Source: Agrobacterium tumefaciens
GTDB taxonomy: Bacteria; Pseudomonadota; Alphaproteobacteria; Rhizobiales; Rhizobiaceae
Length of the DNA: 64,000 bases
Reading direction: 5' to 3'
Assembly (NCBI RefSeq): GCF_005221325.1
Contig: NZ_CP039889.1
Span: 124,001 to 188,000, forward strand
The stretch's first letter is position 1; each line of letters starts with the position of its first letter. Of this stretch, positions 45,986 to 54,780 are shown in pieces. The position numbers and the translations under genes are program-made. Under the pieces are notes generated by a model. The model did not search any database. It saw nothing but the letters and a program-made list of their open reading frames with translations, and was not told where the DNA came from.

Positions 45986-46429
45986 ATGTCGGCAGACGTC
46001 TTGCAAAACGAACCGGGTTTCCGCACGGAGCAGCCGCGCGTGCTGATCGTGGAAGACGAGTTTCTCATTGCCATGGATATCGAGGATTCGATTTTGCAGG
46101 CGGAAGAAGAGGCCAATGTCATCGGTATCGCCAACCGGCTGGATCAAGCCGTGGCGCTCGGTAGCCGTGCCGATATCGCCTTCGTCGACGTCAACCTTGC
46201 CGATGGACAGACCGGCCCGGAGATCGGGCGGCGTCTCTCGGAAGATCACGGCGTCGTGGTGATCTTCATGACGGCAAACCCTGAAGTTGTCGTCAATCTC
46301 GGCATTGGCGCCGGTGTGATCGCCAAGCCCGTGCCGCAGGACGCGGTCGAACAATGCCTCTCCTACGCGCTTGCCAAACGCGCTGGCACCCATGCCGTAA
46401 CGCCCATCGGCATGATGGCTTTCGACTGA
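45986..46429 (+). CDS. Single-domain response regulator receiver protein
   Basis: 147 residues, essentially one receiver domain: acidic pair VEDEFLIAMD (about 20-30), phospho-acceptor Asp in IAFVDVNLADG, Thr in IFMTANP and Lys in VIAKPV. There is no output domain, so it acts as a phosphate sink or protein-binding regulator, like other CheY/SdrG-type proteins of alphaproteobacteria. ATG 45986 follows GGAGG. No histidine kinase gene is adjacent. A possible EcfG promoter upstream suggests a link to general stress. Confidence 0.88.
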   Translation: MSADVLQNEPGFRTEQPRVLIVEDEFLIAMDIEDSILQAEEEANVIGIANRLDQAVALGSRADIAFVDVNLADGQTGPEIGRRLSEDHGVVVIFMTANPEVVVNLGIGAGVIAKPVPQDAVEQCLSYALAKRAGTHAVTPIGMMAFD

Positions 46430-46456
46430 GAGATTGCCTGAAAACGAAAGAAAAGC

Positions 46457-46640
46457 CCGAAAACAAAAAAGCCTGCCGCGGGAGGAGGTGCGGCAGGCTT
46501 TCTGAAAAGATGAACAGCGATATGGGAGGAGGAAAACCGCTGTCCCCGGGGCAATCCTTTGGGAGGAGGAGTAGGATCACCCGCATTACCGAAAGGATGT
46601 GGGAGGAGGTACATCCGTTTCGATGATTGGAAGATAGCAT
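46457..46640 (-). ncRNA. Four-hairpin CCUCCUCCC small RNA locus (CcsR/cuckoo-like)
   Basis: On the minus strand four hairpins follow each other, each with CCTCCTCCC in the loop: plus coordinates 46595-46616 (stem GGATGT/ACATCC), 46550-46581 (9-bp stem), 46512-46545 (7-8 bp stem) and 46469-46500 (11-bp stem AAGCCTGCCGC), the last followed by TTTTTTGTTTT. In stems 2 and 3 some pairs are G-U on the minus transcript but A-C mismatches on the plus transcript, so minus is the coding strand. A -10-like CTATCT (plus 46632-46637) would start transcription near 46625. The loops match the anti-Shine-Dalgarno motif of the CcsR/cuckoo RNAs, which in Rhodobacter also follow a DUF1127 gene. Confidence 0.8.
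46469..46500 (-). terminator. Terminator hairpin of the small RNA locus, anti-SD motif in its loop
   Basis: AAGCCTGCCGC and GCGGCAGGCTT form an 11-bp stem, loop ACCTCCTCCC on the minus strand, followed by a T-run. On the plus strand it may also stop transcription of the receiver gene that ends at 46429 (short GGCTTTCTG tail). Confidence 0.8.
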
Positions 46641-46858
46641 TTTTCTGCGCGTTTCACAGGCACAAGGTTGCAGCACAGATATGCGCCCCGCGCATGGCGA
46701 TTTTTCCGATGGAAAATCCCGTCGAATATTCGCAGAAGGCTGCATGATCCTGACGGCGGAACGTAGAAAGCCATTTGCCTGCAGCACGAGAAAACTCCGC
46801 GCGTAATCACCGGCATCGCCAAGCTGGAGAACCAGACAACGAAGGGTCCAAAAACAAA

Positions 46859-46879
46859 AACGCCCGCGAGGCGGGCGTT
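46859..46879 (-). terminator. Rho-independent terminator of the DUF1127 gene
   Basis: AACGCCCGC and GCGGGCGTT form a 9-bp stem with a 3-base loop; on the minus strand GTTTTTGTTTTTGG follows. It lies 31 bases past the DUF1127 stop and about 230 bases before the small RNA hairpins. Confidence 0.85.
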
Positions 46880-46910
46880 GAAGCATTCATAAGTGACGAT
46901 ATCGCCTGTA

Positions 46911-47057
46911 TTACTTGCCGACGGCGGCGCGTGCAACGCTGGTGATCTGGCTGCGATCGATACCGAGATCGTGCAGTTCACGGGTGCTCATACGGCCCAG
47001 TTCGTTGATGGTCTGACGATATTTGCGCCAATTATTAAAGCTGCGTGCTACGTTCAT
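46911..47057 (-). CDS. DUF1127 mini-protein
   Basis: 48 residues, MNVARSFNNWRKYRQTINEL at the N-terminus and ELHDLGIDRSQITSVARA, the DUF1127 (YjiS-like) pattern: basic, Arg-rich, no membrane segment. Such proteins in Rhodobacter (CcaF1) and Agrobacterium are linked to RNA metabolism, stress and phosphate or motility phenotypes. Too short for most gene finders. ATG 47057 lies behind AGAAAGGGTC. In Rhodobacter the CcsR small RNAs lie directly downstream of such a gene, as here. Confidence 0.88.
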   Translation of the reverse strand: MNVARSFNNWRKYRQTINELGRMSTRELHDLGIDRSQITSVARAAVGK

Positions 47058-47274
47058 GACATGACCCTTTCTGAGGTTTAGGTGACGTCAGTAACGTTTT
47101 CGTTCCGGCGTCCTTTGATGCCCTCTATATGCGCCTTTCGATAACGAATTAACAGGCAGAATAAGGCAATCCACCCATGCGCTGCGTGCAAGGGTTCCCG
47201 TTCACCTCTTTCCCGAAAATGAAGGGCGGCTGAAAATTCAGCCACATGGAGGGGACGTCTACACGCCCCGCGCC

Positions 47275-47877
47275 TTAGAACTTGTGGCGCACGCCGAAGA
47301 CGTTGGCGTTTGTCGCACCCTTCATATTGCCCAATGTCTTGCCACCGCCTGAGCGGTGGTGAAGGCGCCAGAAGAATTCCGTCGAGGAATCCTCGCTGAA
47401 GGAGACGTTGATTTCAGGCCCGAGGTAAAACAGGACGTTGGCGTTACCATCATCCTTGATTTCCTGCTCACGCTCGCGGCCCGGCTGTGCGTCCGTGACG
47501 AGACTGAGGCCGGCGGTAAAGCTCGGCGTGATAAACAGCCGCTCACCGAGCCTGATCTGCTCGTAACGCGCGACCGGGCCAGTCCACACCTCGCCGGTGA
47601 AGCCTTTACCGAATCTTGCAGCAATGCCGATTTCGCCACCCAGTTTCACATTGCCGAGACTATAGGGATAAAACTGGTAACCGCCGCCCAGAATGGCATT
47701 CTTTTCGTATTTCACGGGAACAAGGGCAGCGCTTTTCAGCATGTCTTCTTTCGTCAGCACACCACCGAAACCGAATATCGCCTCGCTCGTCTCCGAAGCC
47801 ATATCTTCCGATGCCAAAGATGGTGTCGCGGCCAGTGCGATCATGGCCGCCAGCGACAGACGTGCTGCGATATTCAT
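47275..47877 (-). CDS. PagL-like outer-membrane beta-barrel protein
   Basis: 200 residues with a Sec signal (MNIAARLSLAAMIALAATPSLA). Alternating hydrophobic strands and a terminal ..FGVRHKF ending in Phe indicate an eight-stranded outer-membrane barrel. The FFWRLHHRSGGG segment resembles the His-x-Ser motif of lipid A 3-O-deacylase (PagL/acyloxyacyl hydrolase fold), but the following Asn is Gly and the catalytic Glu is not obvious. Enzymatic activity is therefore uncertain. ATG 47877 follows AGGAG; monocistronic, with a small palindrome GGCTGAA-AA-TTCAGCC at 47228-47243 downstream. Confidence 0.65.
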   Translation of the reverse strand: MNIAARLSLAAMIALAATPSLASEDMASETSEAIFGFGGVLTKEDMLKSAALVPVKYEKNAILGGGYQFYPYSLGNVKLGGEIGIAARFGKGFTGEVWTGPVARYEQIRLGERLFITPSFTAGLSLVTDAQPGREREQEIKDDGNANVLFYLGPEINVSFSEDSSTEFFWRLHHRSGGGKTLGNMKGATNANVFGVRHKF

Positions 47878-48010
47878 TGTGCTACTCCTGAACAAAGCCC
47901 TCTTTTACCCAGCCGTCTCATAGGCATATTCCCGCAAGGCGAACATACCGTTACCGAACACAATTAATTCAACTCGTTCGGAAATGACGGGAAACGGGCT
48001 TTTTCGCGGT

Positions 48011-49129
48011 TCAGCGCAGGAACCGCCGGAAGCGGCGAAGCGCAAAAATGAAGAGCGCCGAGCCGATGGCGAGCAGAGCCAGCAATTGCGGCCAGACCAC
48101 ATCCAGCCCTGCCCCTCTGAAAAGCACCGCTTGCGCCAGAATGACGAAATGGGTGTTGGGTGCCAGCAGCATGATGTACTGGATGATATCAGGCATGCTT
48201 TCGCGCGGCGTCATGGCGCCGGACAGCACCTGCAACGGCAGCAGAAACAGGATCAGCAACATGCCGAATTGCGGCATGGAACCCGCCACTGTTGCAAGGA
48301 AAATCCCCATCGACGTCATGGCAAAGAGCTGCAATGCCGTTCCGAGCAGGAAAAGCGGCAACGAGCCTTCGATGGGGATGGCGAGCAGCCCCCTGACGAC
48401 AACGAAGAGGGAAAAGGCCGAGGCTACCAGCACGACGAGGCCCATGGACCAGACCTTGCTGAGCATGATTTCCAGCGGTGTGACCGGCATGACCAGCAGA
48501 TGCTCGACCGTGCCATGTTCACGCTCGCGAATGAGCGCCGCCCCCGTCAGCACGATCGACAGCATGGTGATGGCGGTGATGATGTTGTTGATCGAGCCGA
48601 ACCAGGACTTGTCCAGTTCCGGGTTGAAACGGGAGCGCAGCGTCAGCTCCACCGGCACCGAAGTCGCGCCGCGATAGCGGTTCATATATTCCTGAATTTC
48701 GCTCGTCACAATGCTTTGCACATAACCGCCGCCACTGAAGGCCTGGCTCATGCGGGTGGCGTCGATATTGAGCTGGATCGCGGGTTGTTGGCCAGCCATC
48801 AGCCGGCGCTGGAAATCCGGCGGGATATTGAGCGCGAAGGTATCGAGCCCCGCATCCATGCGCTTGTCCATCTCCGCAATGAAAATCTGCTTCGGCGGCG
48901 CGAAATAGGGCGGATAAAACGCCGTGCTGATACGCCCGGAAAGCGGCGACTGATCCTCGTCCACGATCGCGATGGCGGCATTGTTCAGGGTTTCGGGCAA
49001 CGCGCTGGAGCCGGTGTAGATTTGCAGCGTGAAGGCGTAAATGATCAGCAGCAGCAGCATGCCATCACGCGCAAGCCCACGCAGTTCCTTGATGCCGAGC
49101 TGGAAGATGTTGGACGAAAACAACCTCAT
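48011..49129 (-). CDS. yhhJ: ABC-2 type permease (YhhJ-like)
   Basis: 372 residues: one N-terminal membrane segment, a large periplasmic domain (about 45-175) and five C-terminal membrane segments, with the ABC-2 motif [20 protein letters not shown]. Partner of the RbbA-like protein, whose stop overlaps its ATG (ATGA). Probable drug or small-molecule exporter subunit. Confidence 0.9.
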   Translation of the reverse strand: MRLFSSNIFQLGIKELRGLARDGMLLLLIIYAFTLQIYTGSSALPETLNNAAIAIVDEDQSPLSGRISTAFYPPYFAPPKQIFIAEMDKRMDAGLDTFALNIPPDFQRRLMAGQQPAIQLNIDATRMSQAFSGGGYVQSIVTSEIQEYMNRYRGATSVPVELTLRSRFNPELDKSWFGSINNIITAITMLSIVLTGAALIREREHGTVEHLLVMPVTPLEIMLSKVWSMGLVVLVASAFSLFVVVRGLLAIPIEGSLPLFLLGTALQLFAMTSMGIFLATVAGSMPQFGMLLILFLLPLQVLSGAMTPRESMPDIIQYIMLLAPNTHFVILAQAVLFRGAGLDVVWPQLLALLAIGSALFIFALRRFRRFLR

Positions 49130-51903
49130 GACGCCTGTTTCCTCAAAAGAGCGGCACCGGCGATGAGCAGCAGCGGAACAGCGATGAGAAGCGGCAGGAA
49201 CGACCCGGAAAGCCCGCCAAAATCCAGCCCTTTGGAGAAGGTGCCGCGCGAAATCGTCATGAAATAGGTGGCGGGATAGATATCGCCGATAAAGGCCCCA
49301 GCCCCCTGCAGCGACGAAACGGGATCGATCATGCCCGAATATTGCGTCGCCGGAATGAGCGTCAGCAAGGCCGTGCCGAAGATCGCCGCGATCTGGCTCT
49401 TCATGAATGACGACATGACGAGACCGATGGAGGTGGCGATGATGACGAAGAGCAAAGCGCCCGTTGCGTAAGCGAGATAACTACCGGTAAACGGCAGCCG
49501 GAAGATAAAAATCGCAAATGCGGTCAACAGCAGAAAATTGAGCATTCCGAGGGCGACATAAGGAAGCTGCTTGCCGATCAGGAACTCCAGCCGCGTCGTC
49601 GGCGTCACGTAAAGATTGACGATCGAGCCAAGCTCTTTTTCCCGGACGACGCTGAGCGCCGCCAGCATGGCCGGAATGAGCATGAGGAGCAGCGGAATGA
49701 CGGCCGGCACCATGGCGACGAGGCTTTTGACATCGGGATTGTAACGATAGCGCGTTTCGATTCTGAAGCTGCTTTGCGTCGCGGCACTACCGTAGATTTC
49801 GCTCGCCTTGCGCGCCAGCCATGCCTGGTGCATGCCCTGCACGTAACCGCGCACGGTCTCCGCCCGCTGCGGCATGGCGCCATCGATCCAGGCGCCGACC
49901 TCCACCGTCTTGCCGCGCAGGACATCGCGGCCAAAACCGGGTGGGATTTCGATGGCAAGGCTGAGTTCCCCGTCACGCATGCGCCGATCCATATCGGCAT
50001 AGTCGCGGATTGGTTCTTTCTCAATGAAATAACGGGAACCGGCTATATCGAGCACATAATCACGGCTGATGGTGGAATCGTCGCGGTCCAGTACCGCGAA
50101 GGTCAGGTCCTCGACATCAAGATTGATGCCGTATCCGATCACGAACATCAGGATGACGCTGCCGAGCACCGCCAGCGTGCCGCGAATGGGATCGCGCTGC
50201 AGTTCCAGCGCCTCGCGGCGGGTATAGCTGAACATGCGCCTGACATCGAAAAACCGCTTGCGGGCCGGTGCAACATGCAGCGTCGGGACCACCTCCGCTG
50301 CGGAAGCGGGCGCAATTGCCGGTTCCGCCTTTTTGACACCCGAGGCATCCTCGAGATAGGCGACGAAAGCCTCTTCCAGCGTTGCGGCATTCCGGCTTTT
50401 GGTGATCGCGTCAGGCGTATCGCTGATCAACACCTTGCCGGCATGCATCAGCGAAATCCGGTCGCAGCGCTCCGCCTCATTCATGAAATGGGTGGAGATG
50501 AAGATGGTGACATTGTCGTTACGCGAGAGATCGGCGAGAATCTGCCAGAAGCCGTCCCGCGCCACCGGGTCTACACCGGAGGTCGGTTCGTCGAGGATGA
50601 GAATGTCAGGCGAATGGATCATCGCGACCGCAAGTGACAACCTTTGCCGGATGCCGAGCGGCAGGTCGTCCGGCAGCGTCTCCATGACCGTGCCGAGATC
50701 AAAGCGCTCCACCATTTCGGCGATACGCGGCTGGATTTTCTCCTCCGGCAGCTTAAACAGCCGCGTATGAAGATCGAGGTTCTGGCGCACCGTGAGTTCG
50801 GAATAGAGCGAAAATGCCTGGCTCATGTAACCGACGCGGTGACGGATCGCCATGTCGCTGGCATCCACCTTATGGCCGAAAAGCTTCGCCTCGCCTTCAC
50901 TGGCGGCCAGAAGCCCGGTCAGCATCTTCATGGTGGTGGATTTTCCGCAGCCGTTCGAGCCGAGAAAGCCGAAAATCTCGCCGCGCGGAATTTTGAAGCT
51001 GACATTGTCGACAGCGGTGAAATCACCGAAGCGCATGCTGAGATGCGAGGCCTCGATGGCATAATCACCCTCGCCGGTCACCTTGCGCGGCGCGATATGC
51101 ACCCCGTGATAACCCTTACGCTTTTCTTCCGGAAGAAGCGCGATGAAAGCTGCATCGAGATTGGCGGCGGAGGTGCGGTCCAGCAGTTCGGCGGGCGAGC
51201 CGGTGGCAAGAATCTTGCCGCCATCCATGGCGACCAGCCAGTCGAAACCGGCGGCCTCTTCCATATACGCCGTCGCGACAATCACGCTCATACCCGGACG
51301 GCCGGCACGGATGGAGCTGATCAGCTCCCAGAATTGCCGGCGCGACAGCGGATCGACGCCCGTCGTCGGCTCATCGAGAATGAGCAGGTCAGGATCGTGG
51401 ATCAGCGCGCAGCAGAGCCCTAGCTTCTGCTTCATGCCGCCGGAAAGCTTCATGGCCGGCCGGTCGGCAAAAGGTTCAAGGCCGGTACTTTTCAGCAACT
51501 CGGCAATGCGTGCCTTCCTCTCCTTGCCATCCTGCCCGAACAGTCTACCGAAAAAGTCGATATTTTCGAAGACCGAGAGGGTTGGATAAAGGTTCTTGCC
51601 GAGGCCCTGCGGCATATAGGCGATACGCGGGCAGGTATCCTCGCGGTGGCGAGGATCAGACATATCGCCGCCCAGAACCTCCACCTTGCCCTTCTGTATG
51701 GCGCGTGCGCCGGAAACCAGAGACAGCAGACTGGATTTACCGACACCGTCAGGCCCGATAAGGCCGATCATCCGTCCGGCTGGAATTTCAACCGATATGT
51801 CGGCAAGCGCAACCGTGCGGCCAAAAGCCAGCCGTACATCCGTCAACCGTGCGACCGGCGCGGCTGGATCGTTTTTAGTATTCGTCGCGGAGGGCGTGAC
51901 CAT
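49126..51903 (-). CDS. rbbA: RbbA-like double ATPase-permease fusion
   Basis: 925 residues: two ABC ATPase domains (Walker [10 protein letters not shown] near 65 and GSNGCGKST near 340; signatures [10 protein letters not shown] and the degenerate [10 protein letters not shown]; Walker [14 protein letters not shown] and [13 protein letters not shown]), followed by an ABC-2 permease (about 570-925). This two-ATPase plus membrane layout is that of RbbA/YhiH, the ribosome-associated ATPase of enterobacteria; in most bacteria it is probably an export pump. ATG 51903 is chosen at 11 bases from the HlyD stop; longer frame to 51951 overlaps it. Confidence 0.92.
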   Translation of the reverse strand: MVTPSATNTKNDPAAPVARLTDVRLAFGRTVALADISVEIPAGRMIGLIGPDGVGKSSLLSLVSGARAIQKGKVEVLGGDMSDPRHREDTCPRIAYMPQGLGKNLYPTLSVFENIDFFGRLFGQDGKERKARIAELLKSTGLEPFADRPAMKLSGGMKQKLGLCCALIHDPDLLILDEPTTGVDPLSRRQFWELISSIRAGRPGMSVIVATAYMEEAAGFDWLVAMDGGKILATGSPAELLDRTSAANLDAAFIALLPEEKRKGYHGVHIAPRKVTGEGDYAIEASHLSMRFGDFTAVDNVSFKIPRGEIFGFLGSNGCGKSTTMKMLTGLLAASEGEAKLFGHKVDASDMAIRHRVGYMSQAFSLYSELTVRQNLDLHTRLFKLPEEKIQPRIAEMVERFDLGTVMETLPDDLPLGIRQRLSLAVAMIHSPDILILDEPTSGVDPVARDGFWQILADLSRNDNVTIFISTHFMNEAERCDRISLMHAGKVLISDTPDAITKSRNAATLEEAFVAYLEDASGVKKAEPAIAPASAAEVVPTLHVAPARKRFFDVRRMFSYTRREALELQRDPIRGTLAVLGSVILMFVIGYGINLDVEDLTFAVLDRDDSTISRDYVLDIAGSRYFIEKEPIRDYADMDRRMRDGELSLAIEIPPGFGRDVLRGKTVEVGAWIDGAMPQRAETVRGYVQGMHQAWLARKASEIYGSAATQSSFRIETRYRYNPDVKSLVAMVPAVIPLLLMLIPAMLAALSVVREKELGSIVNLYVTPTTRLEFLIGKQLPYVALGMLNFLLLTAFAIFIFRLPFTGSYLAYATGALLFVIIATSIGLVMSSFMKSQIAAIFGTALLTLIPATQYSGMIDPVSSLQGAGAFIGDIYPATYFMTISRGTFSKGLDFGGLSGSFLPLLIAVPLLLIAGAALLRKQAS

Positions 51904-51914
51904 CGCGGCCACCC

Positions 51915-52979
51915 TCACTTCACGAGATTGCGTTCGAGGTTCTCCGGCCACGCGGCCTTCGGATCAAGCCGGACATAGGCCATGCCGGGAAGACCGGTTT
52001 TGACGTACTGAATATACTTCTGCAACAATTCCTGCGGGATTTGTGCCCGCACCCGGAAGGTGAGCTTCTGGCGTTCCTCCTCGGTTTCAACCGTCTTTGG
52101 CGTGAATTGCGCGACATCGGCGACGAAAGAAACCCTGGCGGGAATGGTATATTGCGGCGCGGCGTCGAGAATCAGACGGACATCGGAGCCCATGGACGTG
52201 CGGCCGGCCTCGGCCGTTGGCAGAAAGAACGTCATATAGACATCGCCGAGATCAACGAGGTTCAGAACCCGTCCGCCGGCGGAGAGCACCTCGCCGGGCT
52301 GAGCGATGCGATATTGCACACGGCCGTCGCGGGGCGATTTCAGCGTCGCATCGGCTATATCGGTCTCGATGCTCTCAATATCGGCCTGCGCGGCATCCAC
52401 AGCCGCTTCCGCATCGACGATCTGCGCCTTGGCGGCGTTGATTGCCGCATCCGAAGCCGCAAGCGAGGCCTGCGCCGAGGCAAGCGTGGCGCGGGCGGAC
52501 TGTTCTGCCGCCTCGCTGTCATCGACGATCTGCTGCGACACGGCATTGCCGGTCAGCAGCTGTTTTGAGCGGGCATAGGTCTTGGAAGCGGAATCAAGCT
52601 GGGCCTTGCGCTGCTCCACCACCGCAAGCGCAGAGGTCTTTTCCGCCTCCCGCTGGGCAACGAGGCTGTGGGCGGTATCGATCGCGATCTTCGCGCGGCG
52701 AAGCTGCGCTTCCGCCTGACGCTTTTTGGCCTCCAGCTGGGCGGTATCCATCTGGGCAAGCACCTGCCCCGCCTTCACGAAATCGCCTTCGCGCACCATG
52801 ATGTCCTGAAGGCGGCCGGCGGTCTTTGTGGAGATATCGATCTCGACCGCCTCGATCCGGCCGTTGCTCGCCACGAAACCGGAGGGCAGCCCCTCTGCCG
52901 TCAGCTTCGACCAGGCGAAATAGGCAGCAACGGCAAGAACCACAATCGCCACACCAATGAGCAAGCCTTTTTTAGACAT
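51915..52979 (-). CDS. HlyD-family membrane fusion protein (YhiI-like)
   Basis: 354 residues. Single N-terminal membrane anchor ([18 protein letters not shown]), lipoyl/barrel-sandwich halves ([24 protein letters not shown] and [20 protein letters not shown]) around a long Ala-rich coiled-coil hairpin (about 95-205). It connects the RbbA/YhhJ inner-membrane pump to an outer-membrane channel, not encoded here. First gene of a three-gene operon. Confidence 0.92.
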   Translation of the reverse strand: MSKKGLLIGVAIVVLAVAAYFAWSKLTAEGLPSGFVASNGRIEAVEIDISTKTAGRLQDIMVREGDFVKAGQVLAQMDTAQLEAKKRQAEAQLRRAKIAIDTAHSLVAQREAEKTSALAVVEQRKAQLDSASKTYARSKQLLTGNAVSQQIVDDSEAAEQSARATLASAQASLAASDAAINAAKAQIVDAEAAVDAAQADIESIETDIADATLKSPRDGRVQYRIAQPGEVLSAGGRVLNLVDLGDVYMTFFLPTAEAGRTSMGSDVRLILDAAPQYTIPARVSFVADVAQFTPKTVETEEERQKLTFRVRAQIPQELLQKYIQYVKTGLPGMAYVRLDPKAAWPENLERNLVK

Positions 52980-53135
52980 CCGTCTTCCCCATAACCCCTA
53001 GAGTTTCAACCGTAATACGATGAAACCGAAGAAGCCAGCCACCTTTACGTTCATAATTCGTACCTGATATTTCCCCTATTGCAGGGAGAAAGACCGGCTC
53101 TGGGGCTTTTTTAGATGAGGGAGCGCCTCAAGGCT

Positions 53136-53149
53136 TTGACACATGTCAA
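53136..53149. promoter_or_regulatory. Palindrome TTGACA-CA-TGTCAA upstream of the exporter operon
   Basis: Perfect 6-2-6 palindrome 157 bases upstream of the HlyD start in the 405-base gap 52980-53384. It contains TTGACA on both strands and could be an operator over a -35 box. No dedicated regulator gene is adjacent. Confidence 0.4.
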
Positions 53150-53190
53150 GTGAACCGTAGATGCAGACGAGACCGCGCAATCGATATTCG

Positions 53191-53312
53191 TCACCCCCGA
53201 CTTGATCCGGGGTCTAGTGCGATCAAGTCATTGATCGCGATAGACTCTTTTCACGGCGCAGACGCGCCGTGGCTGGATGCCGGACCAAGTCCGGCATGAC
53301 GGAGGAGAGACC
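53191..53312. repeat. Mosaic palindromic repeat, copy B (inverted relative to copy A)
   Basis: Contains the same string of short palindromes as 42397-42520 but in reverse orientation, including CACGGCGCAGACGCGCCGTG. It fills most of the space between the HlyD promoter and the end of the GH4 gene. Confidence 0.75.
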
Positions 53313-53384
53313 TTGCACTTTGCGCTATCGCGCTGAGACCGCAGGGTGAACCTGCGGCCTTGCTTATACCACCGCGATCAAGCC

Positions 53385-54758
53385 TTACACCGCCCGCGCC
53401 CGCTTCACCTCCGCTTGCGTCCACTCCGGCAGCCAGTCGCGATGGGCGAGCAGAAGGTCGTCCACCAGCGACCATATCTGGTCGAGGTCCAGTTCCGCCG
53501 CCGTGTGTGGGTCCATCATCGCCGCGTGGAAGATGTGCTCGCGGTTTTCGGTCATCAGCGCCCGAACCGTCAGTTCCTGCACATTGATGTTGGTGCGCAT
53601 CAGGGCGGTCAATTGCGGCGGCAATTCGCCGATGAAGGTGGGTTGCACGCCGTTATGATCGACGAGGCATGGCACTTCCGCCGCGCAATCCGATGGCAAC
53701 GAGGTGATGCAGCCATTGTTGCGCTGGTTGCCATAGATGACGGAGGGTTCGCCGGTCCAGACCGAATTGATGATGGAGGAGGCATATTCCTTGGACTGCT
53801 TGACCTCGATCTTCTCGGCCGAACGATAGGCCGCCGCCTGCCCCTTCCAGCGTTCGATCTGTTCGATGCAGCGCTTGGGATATTCGTCGAGCGGAATGCC
53901 GAATTTCTCGATCAGGTCCTCGCGGCCTTCCTTTATGAAATAGGGCGTATATTCGGCGAAATGCTCCGAGCTTTCGGTGACAAAATAACCGAGCCGCGTC
54001 AGCATTTCATAACGCACCTTGTTGGGGCAGCGCGGGTTCCAGCCGGGCTTGGGGGCACGGCCTTCGCGGTAACCGCGCACGAGATCGGGATAGAGGTTCC
54101 TGTAGCTGCCGTCGGGCTGGCGATGTTCGAATTCCAAGAAAAACGCCATGTGGTTAATGCCGGCCGAACGATAGCGGATTTCCTCGTAAGGGATATCAAG
54201 ATCGTGGGCGAGTTCCATCGCCGTGCCCTGCACGGAATGGCAAAGGCCGACCTGCCGGATCGTCGGGTATTTCTCGGCAATCGCCCAGGTATTGATTGCC
54301 ATCGGGTTCACATATTGCAGCATGATGGCGTTGGGGCAGACGGCGAGGATATCTTCGCAGATTTTCCACAGATGCGGTACGGTGCGAAGACCGCGCATGA
54401 TGCCGCCGACGCCGAGCGTATCGGCAATGGTCTGGCGCAGGCCATATTTGCGCGGCACCTCGAAATCGGTGACCGTGCACGGCTCGTAACCGCCGATCTG
54501 GAAGGCGACGACGACGAAATCGGCACCGGCAAGCGCCTTTTTCTGGTCAGTATAGGTCTCGGCTTTGGCCTTTGCGCCCAATGTCGAAATCAGCTTGTTG
54601 ACGACGATGGCGCTTTCTTCCAGCCTTTCGCGATTGATGTCCATCAGGGCGATGGTGGCGCCGGACAGGGCCGGACGCTGCAGCACGTCACCGATGATGT
54701 TCTTCATGAACACCGTGGAACCTGCGCCGATAAATGTGATCCTGGGATTTCTTGCCAT
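53385..54758 (-). CDS. agaL2: GH4 alpha-galactosidase/alpha-glucosidase (second)
   Basis: 457 residues, NAD+- and Mn2+-dependent glycosidase family 4. N-terminal NAD-binding ITFIGAGSTVFMKN, the metal ligands in GLCHSVQGT (Cys) and AGINHMAFF (His), and the YVNPMAINTW block are present. Cytosolic. It is the last gene of the alpha-galactoside operon (22 bases after the ATPase gene) and should hydrolyse imported raffinose-family sugars. Symbol by analogy with Sinorhizobium meliloti agaL2. ATG 54758 follows CGGAGG. Confidence 0.88.
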   Translation of the reverse strand: MARNPRITFIGAGSTVFMKNIIGDVLQRPALSGATIALMDINRERLEESAIVVNKLISTLGAKAKAETYTDQKKALAGADFVVVAFQIGGYEPCTVTDFEVPRKYGLRQTIADTLGVGGIMRGLRTVPHLWKICEDILAVCPNAIMLQYVNPMAINTWAIAEKYPTIRQVGLCHSVQGTAMELAHDLDIPYEEIRYRSAGINHMAFFLEFEHRQPDGSYRNLYPDLVRGYREGRAPKPGWNPRCPNKVRYEMLTRLGYFVTESSEHFAEYTPYFIKEGREDLIEKFGIPLDEYPKRCIEQIERWKGQAAAYRSAEKIEVKQSKEYASSIINSVWTGEPSVIYGNQRNNGCITSLPSDCAAEVPCLVDHNGVQPTFIGELPPQLTALMRTNINVQELTVRALMTENREHIFHAAMMDPHTAAELDLDQIWSLVDDLLLAHRDWLPEWTQAEVKRARAV

Positions 54759-54780
54759 GTCTACCTCCGGCATTGGGAAT

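Noticed and set aside
46480..46609. Four GGGAGGAGG strings read as ribosome-binding sites on the plus strand
   Set aside because: No start codon with a sensible open frame follows any of them, and pairing in the stems fits the minus-strand transcript better.
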